64,000 nt of DNA from Pegoplata infirma (GCA_963921195.1 OY992537.1:91780736-91844735), one strand, 5' to 3'; numbered from the stretch's first letter, positions 43,040 through 54,980 are shown. Notes: a model not told the origin generated them from the sequence alone. Numbers and translations: made by a program.

Positions 43040-43105
43040 AGACGAAACCCCCTAAAAGGTTTTGAAATCTAAGCTCTAGTTTTTATTTATGGCCACTGCA
43101 AAATA
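43040..43105. mobile_element. Short fragment of the P5 family
   Basis: 'AAACCCCCTAAAAGGTTTTG', then TCTAAGCTCTAGTTTTTATTTATGGCC, corresponds to P5 positions 21288-21338. It lies at the left edge of the satellite array. Confidence 0.6.
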
Positions 43106-43109
43106 ATTT

Positions 43110-46105
43110 GAGAATTTTTTAATAGAAAAATGATTCAGAATCTAAAAAATTTTCTATAATAAAAATGTCAGAATTTCAATATAAGAAAAATATATCAACA
43201 TTTTTTTTTTTAGATTCTATAACATTTTTTTATAGAAAAATTCTCAGATTTAGAAAAAACTTTTACTACAGAAAAAAATTTTCAGAATCTGGGAATATTC
43301 ACACATTCTGAGAATTTATTCTATAAAAAAAGTTTCTTGGAATGTGAGAAATTTTCTATAGAAAGTTTTTCAGAAGCTGAGAATTTTTCTTAAGAAAAAT
43401 TTCCCATACTGTAAGAATATTTCTATAAATAGTGTCTCTGAATCTATACATTTTGCTATATAAAGAATGTTTTAGAATATGACAATTTTTCTATAGATAA
43501 AATTGTTTTTCAGAATCAAAAAATTTTTCAACAGAAAATTTGTCTAAGAATCTAAAGAAAAATTATCTCAAAATCTGAGAATTTTCTATAGAAAAATGTC
43601 TCAGCATCTGAAAATTATTCTATGAAAAAATGAATCAGAATCTGAAAATTTTTCAATACAAAAGTCTAGGAATCTTTTAAAATTTTTAAGAAAAATGTCT
43701 CAGTATCTAAAAAGAATTTTCTATAGAAAAAATGTCTTAGAATCTGAAAGTTTTTTCACAGAAAAGTGTGTCAGAACATGAAAATTTTTCTATAGAAAAA
43801 ATGTGTTAGAATCTAAGAAATTTTCTATAGAAAAAATGCATCTGTGTGTCTTAAATCTGACAATTTTTCAATAGAAAAAAATTTTCAGATTCCGAGAATT
43901 TTTCTATGGAAAAAATGTCTCAGAATCTGAGAATCCTCTATAGAAAAAATTTCTTAGAATCTTAGAATTTTTCTAAAGAAAAAGTGTCTCAGAATTTGAG
44001 AATTTGTCTACAGAAAAATTGCTCAGAATCTGAAAATTTTTATTACAAAAAAACAATGACCCGGAATCAAAGAATTTTTCTACAGAAAAAATGTCTCAGA
44101 ATCTGGAAAAATGTTTTAGAACTGAGAATGTCTCGGAACATGACAGCTTTTCTACAAAAAAATGTCTCAGAAACTGAGAATTTTTCTATAGAAAAAATGT
44201 CTCAGAATCTGGAAATTTTTCTATAGAAAAAATATTTTAGAATCTAAAAATTTTTCTATAGAAGAAATGTCCTACAATCTGAAAATTTTTCCATTAAAAA
44301 ATGTCTCAATCTGAGAATCTGAAAATTTTTCTATAGAGAAAATGTCTTAGAACTAAGAATTTTTCTAAAAATGTGCCACAATCTGAGATTTTTTTGTAGA
44401 AAAAATGTTTCAGAATCTGAAAATATTTTTGTAGAAAAAATGTCTCAGAATCTGAAAATTTTTTTGTAGAAAAAATGTCTCAGAATCTGATAATTTGTTG
44501 TTAGAAAAAATGTTTTAGAATCTGAGAATTTTTCAATTGAAAAATGTCGCAGAATCTGAAAATTTTTGTATAGAAAAAATGCTTCAGAATCTTAAAATGT
44601 TCTATAGAAAAAATGTTTTAGAATCTGAAAATTTTTTTTGGAAAAAATATCTCAGAATCCGAAACTTTTTCTATGGAAAAAATGTCTCAGAACAAAAAAA
44701 TTTGTCGATAGAAAAATGTTCCAGAATCTGAAAATTTTTATAATAGAGATGTCTGAATATTTTTCTAAAAACAAATGTCTCAAAAACTAAGAATTTTTCA
44801 GGAAAAATACCTTAAAATTGTATACATTTTCGATAGGAAAAATATCTCAGAATCTGAGACTTTTCCGATAATAAAAATGTCTCAAAATCTAAGACTTTAT
44901 TTATTAGGAAAAAAATAAATGTTTTAGAATTAGAGAATTTTTCTATAGAAAGAATGTCTCAGAAGCTGAAAATTTTTCTATAGAAAAAATGTCTCAGTAG
45001 CTGAGAATTTTTCTTTATAATAAATGTCTCAGAAGCTGAGAATTTTTCTATGGAAAAAATGCCTAAAATTCTTAGAAGTTTTCCATATACTTAAATAATG
45101 GCCCAGAATCTGAAATATCTTCAATAGAAAAAATATGAGATTCTGCAAATTTTTCCAAATTTTTCTTTTGTATAGAAAAAATGATTTGAAATCTTAAAAT
45201 TTTTCTATAGAAAAAATGTCTCAGAATCTGAGAATTTTTCTATAGAAAAATTATCTCAGAATCAAAGAAATTTTCTATAGGAAAAAAATGTCTCAGAATC
45301 TGTGAAATTTTTTACAGAAAAATTACTCAGATTCTTAGAATTTTTCTATAAAAAAATGTTTCGAATCTAAGAATTTTTCTGAAGAAAAAACTGTCTCAAA
45401 ATCAGAGAATTTTTCTATAGAAAAAATGTCTCAGTATTTGAGAATTTTTTTTTATGGAATAAATTTCTCAGTATCTAAGAATTTTTCTATAGAAAAAAAT
45501 TTTCAGTATCTGAGAATTTTTCTATAGAAAAAAAACTATTTAGTATCTGTCTATAGAAAAAAAGGTTATAGGTTTCTAAGAATTTTTCTATAGAAAAAGT
45601 TTCTCAGCATCTAAGAATTTTTCTATAGAAAAAATGTCTCAGAATCAGAGAATTTTTTTCTATAGAAAAAATGTCTCAGAATCTGAGAATTTTTCTGTAG
45701 AAAAAAATGTCTCAGAATCTGAGAATTTTTCTTTTAAAAAAATGTTTCAGAATCTGAGAATTTTTCTATAGAAAAAATGTCTCGCAATATGACAGTTTTT
45801 CTATCGAAATGTCTCAGAATATAAGAATTTGTCCATAGAAAAAATGTCTCAGAGTTTTTCTATTGCAAAAATATCACAGAATCAAAAAATTTGTCTACAG
45901 AAAAATGTCTCAGAATCAGAAAATTTTTCCATAGAAAAAATTTCTCAGAATCTGAAAATTTTTCTATCGAAAGAAAATGTCTCAGAATTTAAAAATTTTT
46001 CTTTAGAAAAAATGTCTCAGAATCTGAAAATTTTTCTATAAACAGACTGTTTCAGAATCAGAGAACTTTTTTATAGAAAAAATGTCTCAGAATTTAGAAT
46101 TTTTT
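43110..46105. repeat. 35-bp satellite array, about 3 kb (~85 copies)
   Basis: Head-to-tail repeats made of 'TCTCAGAATCTGAGAA' followed by 'TTTTTCTATAGAAAAAA' and TG. Both halves are palindromic. Copies diverge by scattered substitutions and 1-3 bp indels; the best-conserved stretch is about 45400-45800. Apparent ORFs of 60-80 codons here are low-complexity readings of the repeat. Degenerate relatives occur at 34660-34880, 56366-56690 and 58975-59510, so the unit has been dispersed. Confidence 0.95.
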
Positions 46106-46109
46106 TAGG

Positions 46110-46300
46110 AGCTACAATAATGCCTTTGGACTTTTTGTTGTTTCGGCAATGTTTATCGAGATATGAGCATTTTTAAATATTCGGGAATGACAACTTTTTT
46201 TTGAATCAAAGTTAGGAACCATTAGGTCCACCCATGTGAAGAGGCCGGCAATACTATTCTGATCTCGAAAAACAAATATCGCCTCCATCGCCATTTTATA
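46110..46300 (-). mobile_element. Fragment of the CACTCAAA element family
   Basis: 'GAGATATGAGCATTTTTAAA', ATTCGGGAATGACAAC and CCACCCATGTGAAGAGG match 62815-62905 of copy 2 (and, inverted, 13640-13745 of copy 1). No termini. It directly abuts the end of the satellite array. Confidence 0.7.
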
Positions 46301-46702
46301 TATTTAAAAAAAAATATTTTTCCTCAAGTTATAAAAAAGTTATTAAAACATTGGGAAACAGCTTCCAAATCTATAAAAATAAATGTGTTGAATTGGTTAT
46401 AAATTCCGCCCTAAAACTGAATTTTTTTAACTGAATTTTGTTTTAAGAAATATGTACATAAGGGTGGATCAAATTTATTTATTTTTTTTTTCGAATTATG
46501 AAAACGTTGGGGTCGGGAAAGTTACCTTTTATGGTAGGTATTAACTCACAAAAATATTGTACCTGTAGGACAATGACTTTGGGTTTATTTTTTTTACTTG
46601 AAAATCGGAAAATTTCAAACAGACACGTGTTTCGGAATTTGTCAGATTCCATTGTCAAGATTATTTAGCAAAAATAACAATGGGATATGACAAACTCCAA
46701 AA

Positions 46703-46911
46703 CACGTGTCGCTTAAGTCTTGTAAAGAATGACCTACATAAATAAATTTAAAAACGGAAAAATAATTTTCTTCAAAATTATTCTATGAGAATATCATAGT
46801 TTTAATTAGTAAAGTAAATAACCTCGAGCTAGAATAAACCTACTCAAAATATATTATTTTAAAGGTCGAATAGAGCAATTTTTATTTTTTAATAAAAATT
46901 AATCAGAACTT
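46703..46911. repeat. Dispersed ~210-bp direct repeat, copy 1
   Basis: Shares ordered words (ACACGTGTCGCTTAAGTCTT, TTTTAATTAGTAAAG, ACCTCGAGCTAGAATAAAC, 'AAAATTAATCAGAA') with 53483-53692 in the same orientation, at clearly recognisable identity. It includes the left half of a small ACACGTGT hairpin (46630-46732). Unknown family. Confidence 0.75.
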
Positions 46912-47750
46912 TTTTTTTAATTTCTTTAAAAATAACTGAAAAATATACATCTGTAAAATACAAAATTAATATTAAACAAGAAAAAAAAATACATATTATT
47001 TTTTTTTTTTAACGATTCTCTAAATATTGGTGTAAATCCCTTGGTACGGGTGAAATAGCTATACAATTCACTATGAGATGACCAACTTTTTGAATAATTA
47101 ATCTGTTATGAGAACATCATAATTAGATTTTTTTGGTGTGTGTAAAAATTTTAGACTTTTTCATATATTTAGAGAAAACATTTTTGTGGAGGTAAGAATT
47201 TCTTCCATTTAAGGTAAACACAACTTAACACCCTTTAAGAGCCTCTGCAATTCGTATGTATTAAAAGTCCCTCATAAGTATCATCATATAGTATCAATTT
47301 TCATTAATAACGTACTACATACCAAAAAAAGGTAAAAAAACAAACAACACATACACGAAGATATTGAGATGAAATTAAAAACTAAAAATATAATACAATT
47401 ACTAATATACTAAAACCGATAAATCTTGGGTGGGTAAAAAGTCATAAAATTACAGCTACAACAACATCATCATCATTGTAATGATCATGATCATCATCTA
47501 ATTTTCTATATACAGCAACATTTTTTCAATGCGTGTATTTATTGTCTTTTTTAATACAACTGAACCACTATAAAATCACACGACTTCGATTTATATAATT
47601 TCTATTTTTGGTATATGGGGGGAAGAACGCCATTGTAAATTTTCATAATTTTAATTTAACAGGTATGATAGTTTCACTATGCTGTGTTTTTTTTTTAATG
47701 CAGAACGACTAGACCGACATTTTTTATATGGCATACAAGTTTTTGTATTC
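46912..47750. other. AT-rich gap with CAT microsatellite
   Basis: No gene. A short CAT/ATC tract with TGATCATGATCATC lies at 47466-47500. No other structure recognised. Confidence 0.4.
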
Positions 47751-47880
47751 GACTTTGCCCGTCCGATGAAATTTTTATTCTCCTAGGCCTGAAACTTGTG
47801 TGGTACAAATTTGAGCACAATTGGATTAAATTAATCTGTGGCGCCCGGAAATGAAAGTTTGGATTTTTTAAAATTTGTTA
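47750..47880 (+). mobile_element. Fragment of the P4 family
   Basis: 'ATTGGATTAAATTAATCTGT', GGCGCCCGGAAATGAAAGTT and TGTACAAATTTGAG-like words match P4 at 19555-19640. Only part of one arm; no terminus. Confidence 0.65.
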
Positions 47881-48940
47881 ACAACATAGTTAGAAAAAAA
47901 TTTAAATTTTTCAGGAGAACAAAATCTATAAGAATCAGTTGTATATTTCACTGTGATGTTTTTGTTGTCGAACAGTGTAATTATTTAGCTACAACTCGAA
48001 AACAGGATCAGCTAGAATTTTCGTGTTAACGATTTTTAAAGTTTCCAAATAAAGAGGAGTGAAATGCCATTAGCTGATTTTGTCACCATTAAACACAACT
48101 TAAACTTGCTTGAAGAGGGGTGTGTATTGACATACAAAAATCTGCGTTCCATAATAAACTTCATTCATAATCCAAGGTATACTTCCCTTAATAGCTGCAG
48201 TTGCTTCAGCTATTTCTTATTGATAACTTCACATGCAACGGCTATCATTGACTCGTACATAATTAGTTTGGTATGTATTTAGTGTTAGGTATTTTTTTTT
48301 AGTCACTCCATTCAGAGTTAGTCACCCTTTTAATTTTCATTTTACCTTTTTTTCGTTTTTGTTTTCCTCCTCCAAAGACAACTATTATATAATAATGGAC
48401 CATTTGTATTATGGTGTGTCTGTCGTCTTTACGAATATGTTTTCATGATTGTTGAGCTAGATAAATTGATGGGGAGAAAATTTGAAAAAATTATGTTGAT
48501 TACAGAGGACAAATGTATCGTTTTCTATGTAATTTTTCTTCTTTCTGTTTTCTTTTTTTTTTGGGTGAAGAATACTAAAGGAAAAGAGTTGACGGCATTG
48601 TTAAGTAAAAGTTTCTTTGAACATTTTTTTTGGTTGGGGAAATTTTTGTATGTTTGAAAAAATATGTTAATTTTCAAAGATATTCTTAGAACTAACAAGT
48701 AATTATAGGAAAGAAATGCTGTTAATAACTGTCAGTTGGAATAAGAAATTTAAGCCATAATTTTATTGTCGATGGTATGAGTTAATAAGGGATTTATTTT
48801 AGTAAAGGGGTTTCGACATTGTCCAATTTTGAATCTGACTAGCTTTGTAAAATTTAAAGCACATTCAAATTAGTTTATTTTCTCAGCCATGCCACTACGT
48901 TGATCTCTTCGCAGTGCACAACATACTTCACACCCTGAAA
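47881..48940. other. Comparatively plain stretch without recognised gene
   Basis: Sequence is less repetitive than elsewhere. Several short ORFs of 60-72 codons lack any familiar motif or splice context, and none overlaps a repeat known here. Could be host intergenic or intronic DNA. Confidence 0.4.
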
Positions 48941-49291
48941 AGTTTGAAGTAAAAGTACTTGAACCATTTATTAATTCGTATCATAACACTATTTCTTCAT
49001 CCTTTTCGTACTCGGCACTTCAGAGCGTTTCTCGGTGGGCTATTAATCGCTCGGTTTATATTTAGGAAAAGGCTGGTTGGATCGACATCAATGCCGACAT
49101 CGATGCCGCTGAAGAAATATAGTGGCTAATGTTGGAACGAAAAAATATATTCCTTCAAAGCTAATTTCGGTAAAGCCAAAGAATAAGTGTTTGTTTTATC
49201 AGACTTTCAGGACTGCAGTCAGATCCGGAGAAGAACATGCAGAAATTCTTGGGATCACAAAAATGACAATTCTGATATGCTGCGACAGTAG

Positions 49292-49627
49292 GTGGGAAGA
49301 AACTTCTCTACTAACAGCGTCTTCATACTGAAGTTATTTTTGCCCCTCGGGGCAGTAAGAGCTTTTGGTCTTCATAGAGTAAAGGACAATGCTAGTTCAT
49401 CTATCCTGACTCTTATAAGGAATGATCAAGTGCTCACTGACCCGTTTAATGAGGCTAACCTTTTCGGTGGATTATTTGCAAGAAATTTGTTCTTACCGGA
49501 TGGCGATCAACCACTGAAAGAACTTGAAAGAGTATGCATGAGATATTTTGTTGAGATCGTGCAATTAAAAGGGTACTTGAGGATGGCATACCAGTACTGG
49601 TACTTAAAAAGTGCTTCTCAGCGTTAG
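49292..49627 (+). pseudogene. LINE ORF2 linker between endonuclease and RT
   Basis: Open for 111 codons: 'SSSILTLIRNDQVLTDPFNE' and 'ANLFGGLFARNLFLPDGDQP', resembling the 'V.dp..KA.lFg..Fa.NStl' segment that precedes RT in jockey/I-type LINEs. It lacks catalytic residues. The upstream frame (49122-49331) appears to be the degraded preceding part. Confidence 0.7.
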
Positions 49628-49839
49628 ATCGTCCATCGGAAAACCTTTTCAGATTTTCGTTGCATAAGGGTATCTACTAAGTAGATTATATCTACCCTTC
49701 TTGCTGGAAATGGCCAACGTCACCCAGTCTCTTAAAGGGTTTTGTTCAAACCCTGAGGACTAGCGCTCGATATCAATTTATTCTACGCTCGTGCGTGACT
49801 GATAGTATGGCTTCTGTAATCCTTGTTATACAGGAGGCA

Positions 49840-50100
49840 TGATGGCGTTTTTATCGGAGCGTTGGAGTCGTTCCATTCACCGATTTTGTGAAAGTATTGT
49901 GGTTGCTTTGGATATTTCCAAGGCTTTCGATCGTGTGGAGCACGACACACAATTGTTTCTAAGCTACTATTGCTATTGGTGTCGGTAATGATTGCTATCA
50001 GGTTTTCTCAAAGTCCGAGGTATACGTGTTGTTTTAGATGGGGTCCCCATGTATGCGAAGGGGCTTCAGAACGAAGGGCGTCGTTGCTTATCACTGACAG
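49840..50100 (+). pseudogene. LINE RT palm fragment (plus strand)
   Basis: Reads 'AFLSERWSRSIHRFCESIVV' then 'ALDISKAFDRVEHDTQL'. This is RT motif A with the catalytic Asp, in the DISKAFDRVWH form (Trp replaced by Glu here). A frameshift follows, after which 'VRVVLDGVP'-like sequence is recognisable near 50025-50050. Non-functional. Confidence 0.8.
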
Positions 50101-50299
50101 TAGGATATCTGGCTCTATTAACTCTTTGAAGCATCGTCGGAATGTGGGTTGTGCAAAACTGTTGTATCGAAATTACCACGGTAAATGTTGCTACACAACC
50201 GATTTTCCTTATTATCAACAAATCAATACTCAGGGAATGTCCCCTATATATGACATCCCCTGAGTGTTAGTCGGTTAAGTTAAAAAAATGATAAGGAGG

Positions 50300-50960
50300 A
50301 ATATTTGATTTTAAATTTTCTTAATCATAGATGACTGTAGAGATTACTCGAGAGATTTTATTCCACATACGGCCATGCTGGTTCCAGCGAACACCACATT
50401 AAAATTTCATGCCTAGAACATCAAGAGTGTCTGATTTCTCAATAGCTATACCCCCATGCATACAGACGTGGATTCCATAAACCGTCTGTGGGTCTACATA
50501 GAATATTGGGTCTAAGGACCATAAAATCTAGCCTTTTCATAAGACCACACTCGGAAATCGGCGAGAAATAGTTATTGAGTGTGTCATTAATATTTTGACT
50601 GAAAACTTCAAACTCGGAAGTGTTGATGTCATCTGCGAAAGAATAGATACGATTGGAATTTGTGACTTAAATGGCCATTAAGAAAAATAATCTAAGGGGG
50701 CAACCCTTTAGATTATGAATTCCTTTTGATGGAATTCATCCAATGAGAATCCCATCTATAACAATATGTTTAGCGCGATTGCACTGAAAGCTCGATAATA
50801 ATAGAGAAAAATCACTACTGACATCAATAAGCTTCGAAACGAGGTCACCGTGCAGCTCACGATCGAACGTCTTGAAAATGACCAGAGCAACAACTTTTCT
50901 GTCACAAAATTGGGTGATAAAACAACAACTTTAATTTACGTTCGTTTGCTTTGCAATTCT
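50300..50960 (-). pseudogene. LINE RT fragment (minus strand)
   Basis: On the minus strand, 'RKVVALVIFKTFDRELHGDL' (50900 downward) is a decayed motif A (LDISKTFDRVWH form), then 'CNRAKHIVIDGI', and 'NRIYSFADDINTSEF' at about 50630-50590 is motif C with FADD. Stops interrupt the middle and the GVPQG motif is lost. A separate copy from the plus-strand fragment, since it lies in opposite orientation right beside it. Confidence 0.75.
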
Positions 50961-50989
50961 TTGTCCTATAATCCAAATGAGTAGAGCAT

Positions 50990-51740
50990 CAAGGTTAGGT
51001 TGGATGGTTGCCCGCCTTTTGGCGGACATTGTGATTCCCTTTATTATTATTTCCCAACTCATCCACTCTTACAAAGTTGTAGTTCTTAAGACCACCCGAT
51101 TTAGAAAGATATTCTGCTATATACTTCAATGAGACATCATTAGGGCACTTTAGGTCATCATAAAATCTTTTTCCCAAATACTTAAATCAGCGCTTCATTG
51201 GCGCTGGACATTCAGGTAAAAGGTGCTTCACTGACTCCTTCTCATTCACTTATGCACAACTCCCACGATAGTTCCTGTCACATATACCTACACGCACGGC
51301 CATTTACCTAGTCTATTAGAAAATATTCTGTCAGTACTCTCACCAATAGGCTAACCCTCCTTTTACTGAAGGTAAGAAGACTTTCTGTCCTCTTAGGATT
51401 TGGTAGTGGCCACAGGGTTCCCGATATCCTGCACGTAGTCAGTGATATCCACCTATCCTTCGTTCTCTTCTCTGATATACTGTCAATTTCGTTCATCAAT
51501 TCTACTAAACGAACCGAGACATAAGGTTCAATCTGTTCAATTCTGATTAATTACATTCATCAGCCAATTTGTTCCCAGCGATCCACTGTGTGTAGGTGCC
51601 CAGATTAGTTTGACTGTGTGATGGCATATTTGACGAAGGGATTTTATGCAATTCCTAAAAAAATCCGGATTTTACAGTGTTTGATTCAATGGGCTTCAGA
51701 ACTGATAGACTGTCAACGAATGGAGCAAGGACGAAAGTTA
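50990..51740 (-). pseudogene. LINE RNase H and C-terminal region (minus strand)
   Basis: From 51740 downward: 'DSLSVLKPIESNTVKSG' (RNase H DSQAALKAI region), 'VKLIWAPTHSGSLGNKLADE' across frames (the WVPGHSGIxGNExADE motif with the conserved His), then 'TCRISGTLWPLPNPKRTESL' and 'RRVSLLVRVLTEYFLI' (the LVGxLTGHxLI region). It ends with 'KRFYDDLKCPNDVSLKYIAE', the usual ORF2 C-terminus. Several stops. Its 3' side meets the RT fragment at 50960, an order impossible within one intact LINE, so two insertions or a rearrangement are implied. Confidence 0.8.
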
Positions 51741-51744
51741 TTTG

Positions 51745-52200
51745 CCATTATCATCTTATCAGGTGTAAAAAGCACATAACGATTTCCTCATCCTTTCCTA
51801 TATATTTCTTTTCCAAGAAATCTTTTTTAAATTTTTTGAAAAATTTTACAAATTTATCATTTATCTATTAAACAATTTTAAATTATCCGCAAATCACTTT
51901 TCTAGTATTTAATGAATAATTTTAAAACAATTAACTAAACACAAAAACTAATTTATCACAATAAAAAACTTAAAAAAAAAACAAACAAAAATAAATTTAA
52001 AAAAAATATTTTGAAATTTAGATGACAACACTTGTCAAAAACTGACAACTTTAACTAATCATACCATAACAAAGTGATCTGCCAAACAAAACAACAAATG
52101 TTTCAAATGGATTTAATATTAATAGTATACTCAACATTGTTTGAATGAATAAGCAAAAATAATATTAAAAAAAAATAACAATAATCATGGATTATAATAA
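51745..52200. other. AT-rich gap
   Basis: Low-complexity A/T-rich sequence between the LINE remnant and the DINE-like element; no features recognised. 'ACACTTGTCAAAAACTGACAA' -type words near 52028 give a weak palindrome only. Confidence 0.35.
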
Positions 52201-52202
52201 AA

Positions 52203-53338
52203 AACAAGTAGAAAAATTAAATTCGACTTGGTCGAATCTATGAATACCCTCCACAATGTTATCTTATAGTAATTTTCTAAAAAAATTTAAAAAAATTGCA
52301 TTACAAAGTTTTTATTAGAGTCAAACTTTCTTTTAATCAATCAAATTTTTTTGAGTGTAAAATTTTTTTGACTGTCAACATTTTTTTGAGTCTGCCATTT
52401 CATTAAAAAAAAAAAAATAATAATGTGTACATTTTTTTTTTGAGTGTAACATTTTTTTTGAGTGTAAATATTTTTTTAGTGTACAATTTCTTTGAGTAAC
52501 AAATTACTTTGTAAAATATTTTTGTTGTTTTATACCTATATCTATGTATGTAATACCAAAAAACTATTTCACATATTTTCCTCTTTTTTTATTACAACCT
52601 CTTCTTTAAAAACCAAAAACAAATTAACATTCAATCATACACATACTTTATTTGATTTTTTCCCGTTACATACAGTTACACTAACAATAACAAAACAAAT
52701 ACTTGTCTAACAACTAAACTGCACCCCACGACAAGAAAACAAACAACAACAAGTTTTACAAAACTGGTATTTCACCATGCTTGTAAAACTTGTTTAACGA
52801 GTTTTCAACAGTTTAAGGTGAAAAAAATCTGAAATTCACTGCATTGCTTATAACTTTTGAACCACTGAACCAATTTTGCTGAAATTCAACACCAAACAGC
52901 CTTGAGGAACGACAAACATATATGCTAAGCTTCAGCCCCCTCAGAATTGTCTTTCGAAAGTTATAGTGGTTTTAATCTTGTAAATTCAAAAAATACCCTT
53001 GCCGAAATTTACTATTTTGCTCATAACTTTTGAACCACTGGACCGATTTCGCTGGATTGCAATACCAACCTGACCCGGTAAATGGAGAACATATATGTCA
53101 AACTTCAGGAGCCTCCGTAAAGTCTTTCAAAAGTTAGCGTGTTTTCAACGGACAGACAGACAGACAGACGGACGGACGGACGGACGGACGGACGGACGGA
53201 CATCGCTAGATCGACTTAAAATCGATCAAGGATCATGAATATATATACTTTATGGGGTCCTAGACCAATATTTCGATGTGTTACAAACGGAATGACAAAC
53301 TTATATATACCCTCTATCACTAGAGTGGAGGGTATAAA
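52203..53338 (-). mobile_element. DINE-like family 1 element, full-length copy (~1.1 kb)
   Basis: From 'CAAGTAGAAAAATTAAATTC' and ATACCCTCCACAATG (52245) to 'TAGAGTGGAGGGTATAAA' (53336). It has a long GACAGACGGACGG tract at 53150-53202 and an internal variable tract of TTTTTTGAGTGTAA units (52350-52500). Closest to the 59567 copy. Useful as a reference for the family. Confidence 0.85.
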
Positions 53339-53482
53339 AACATTTTATTTACTTACATACTAAAATAATATTGAAAAATATTAAAAGCGTGTCAATTTTT
53401 TTTTTTTAATTTTAGTGGAGACTAAATTCCTAAGTTTAAGAGGAAAAACTCAAAAGAAATTAAAAGTTTAGAATTTAATTTA

Positions 53483-53692
53483 CACGTGTCGATTAAGTCT
53501 TGCAAAAATGACCAACACAAATAAATTTAAAAAAAAAAATAATTTTCTTGAAAATTATACTATGAGAACATCATGGTTTTAATTAGTAAAGAAAATAATG
53601 ACCTCGAGCCAGAATAAACATCCTCAAAATATAATATTTTAAAGGTCGAATAAAACAATTTTTATTTTTTAATAAAAATTAATCAGAATAAG
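53483..53692. repeat. Dispersed ~210-bp direct repeat, copy 2
   Basis: Same orientation and order as 46703-46911: ACACGTGTCGATTAAGTCTT, GACCTCGAGCCAGAATAAAC, 'AAAATTAATCAGAATAAG'. The third, short relative is the 85-bp insert at 61622-61706 (GACCTCGAGCTCGG, AAGATCGAATAAA). Confidence 0.75.
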
Positions 53693-54325
53693 TGCTATTA
53701 AGTTTAACATTAATGCGCACCATTAATGTGGGAACCTTCAAAATAGTTCCTTATCGATATTGCAGTTTCCTGAAATGTGCCCATTTCATGTTGATATGGG
53801 CCATAGTTAAGGATTGTTGGTGTTTTCAGGGAAATGTTTTCACCTTAATATTTTTCTAGAATTTAAAATTTTTTTAAATAAAATTACGGCTATATTCCGA
53901 AAAACATTCAAAATACATTCTGACAAAAGCAATTTCAAGAAACTTTCGATGTTAAGAGGGTAAAAAAGTACCCAAGTAGAAATTCATGACGGTTATAAAA
54001 AAAAAAGCGTTTTTAAAGCACTCCAAAGTAGAAACTCGTGACGGTAATAAAAAAAATAGCATTTTTAAAGCACTTCCAAGTATAAATTCATGGCGGTAAA
54101 AAACAAAGTTATGACTTATCAAAAATAAAGCATTTTTAAAGCATTATTTCATAACGCTTTATGAACGTTTTGAAAAAGCTTTTTGAGATTACTTTTTCGC
54201 CAAATTTAGGTTGGTTTAGGAATACAATTTTTTTTACAACATTTTTTTTTTTTGCAATTCACTGGTATGTATTTTTCTATATTTACATTTGAATCAAAAT
54301 TACTAATTTTTATTTTGTTATTCAG

Positions 54326-54451
54326 CGTGACCGGATGCGGTTTAAATGTAAGGCCGACTCATTATATGAGGCCATTGGAAGTATCCTTTCCGTTATAATG
54401 TCCCCAGGTTTACAGCAAATGTTTAGCGGCGTTGGAAAATCGACTTAATGA
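54326..54451 (+). other. Candidate exon-like sequence (unrecognised)
   Basis: Preceded by a T-rich tract and 'TTATTTTGTTATTCAG', a good 3' splice site. One frame reads 'RDRMRFKCKADSLYEAIGSI' and 'LSVIMSPGLQQMFSG' before TAA-TGA at 54446-54451. A possible donor GTAAGG occurs only 22 bp in, and AAAG|GTAATA at about 54500. The sequence is not low-complexity, but no family is recognised. Could be a transposon-captured host exon, a remnant of the element's own gene, or chance. Confidence 0.35.
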
Positions 54452-54806
54452 GTTTCGAAAAAAATTTTAGCACCACTAAAGTTTTTAATGAATTGAAAGG
54501 TAATATGCTGGCCAACAACTATACATCTTTGACCAAAACATGTATGTGTTTTTCACAAAACAATTTTAGGTATCAACCTAATTTCGTCCCTTCGCGTTAT
54601 ATTTTTAAAGTAAAATTTATGTTAATATAAACTTTTCAATTTTATTTTGATATTTGTGAAGTATGCCTTACCGCGAAAGCATCAAATTAAGCAAATTTCT
54701 AGATCTTTTCAAAAGATTTAAAAAAAAAACACATCGCAGTTTTCGTCAGATCAGAATTGCTATATACCTATTATATTAATAACCTCATTTTGTTTTCCCG
54801 TTGCAG

Positions 54807-54916
54807 AACACCTTCTTCTACAATTTGAAAATGAGTCCGACAAGTCTATCGTGACCAAAACAAGCCGCTGGCTAGCGGCAGCAAAAGAGAGAATAACTAA
54901 ACGAAATTTTATTTAG
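54807..54916 (+). other. Candidate terminal exon (35 codons plus stop), unrecognised
   Basis: Preceded by 'CATTTTGTTTTCCCGTTGCAG', a strong pyrimidine tract and CAG acceptor. In phase 2 it reads 'HLLLQFENESDKSIVTKTSR' and 'WLAAAKERITKRNFI' then TAG. Composition is protein-like (charged, Trp, no homopolymers). A/T-rich sequence follows without a clear AATAAA. Together with 54326-54451 it might be the 3' end of a gene carried by P7. No homology recognised. Confidence 0.4.
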
Positions 54917-54980
54917 TTTTTGGTATAAAAAAACAGTAATTTTTTATAAAAAAAAATAATATATTTATCTTTTCTTAATA

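Larger units (their letters stand above)
48940..50280 (+). mobile_element. LINE ORF2 remnant (linker to RT), plus strand
   Basis: Frames in the order endonuclease-RT linker, then RT. The segment 49292-49627 is the linker leading to the RT; about 49840-50100 is the RT palm. Stops and frameshifts are frequent, and 'GVPQG' is replaced by degenerate sequence near 50070-50110. Neither end is clear. It faces a minus-strand LINE fragment starting at about 50300. GC content is well above that of the flanks. Confidence 0.75.

Noticed and set aside
43984..46041. Several 60-80 codon plus-strand ORFs rich in SENF/IEKMSQN words
   Set aside because: They are readings of the 35-bp satellite; a 35-bp period shifts frame every unit and indels reopen it. 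Not a repeat protein gene.
43110..46105. CRISPR-like regular array
   Set aside because: Units are contiguous tandem repeats without unique spacers, in a eukaryotic context.
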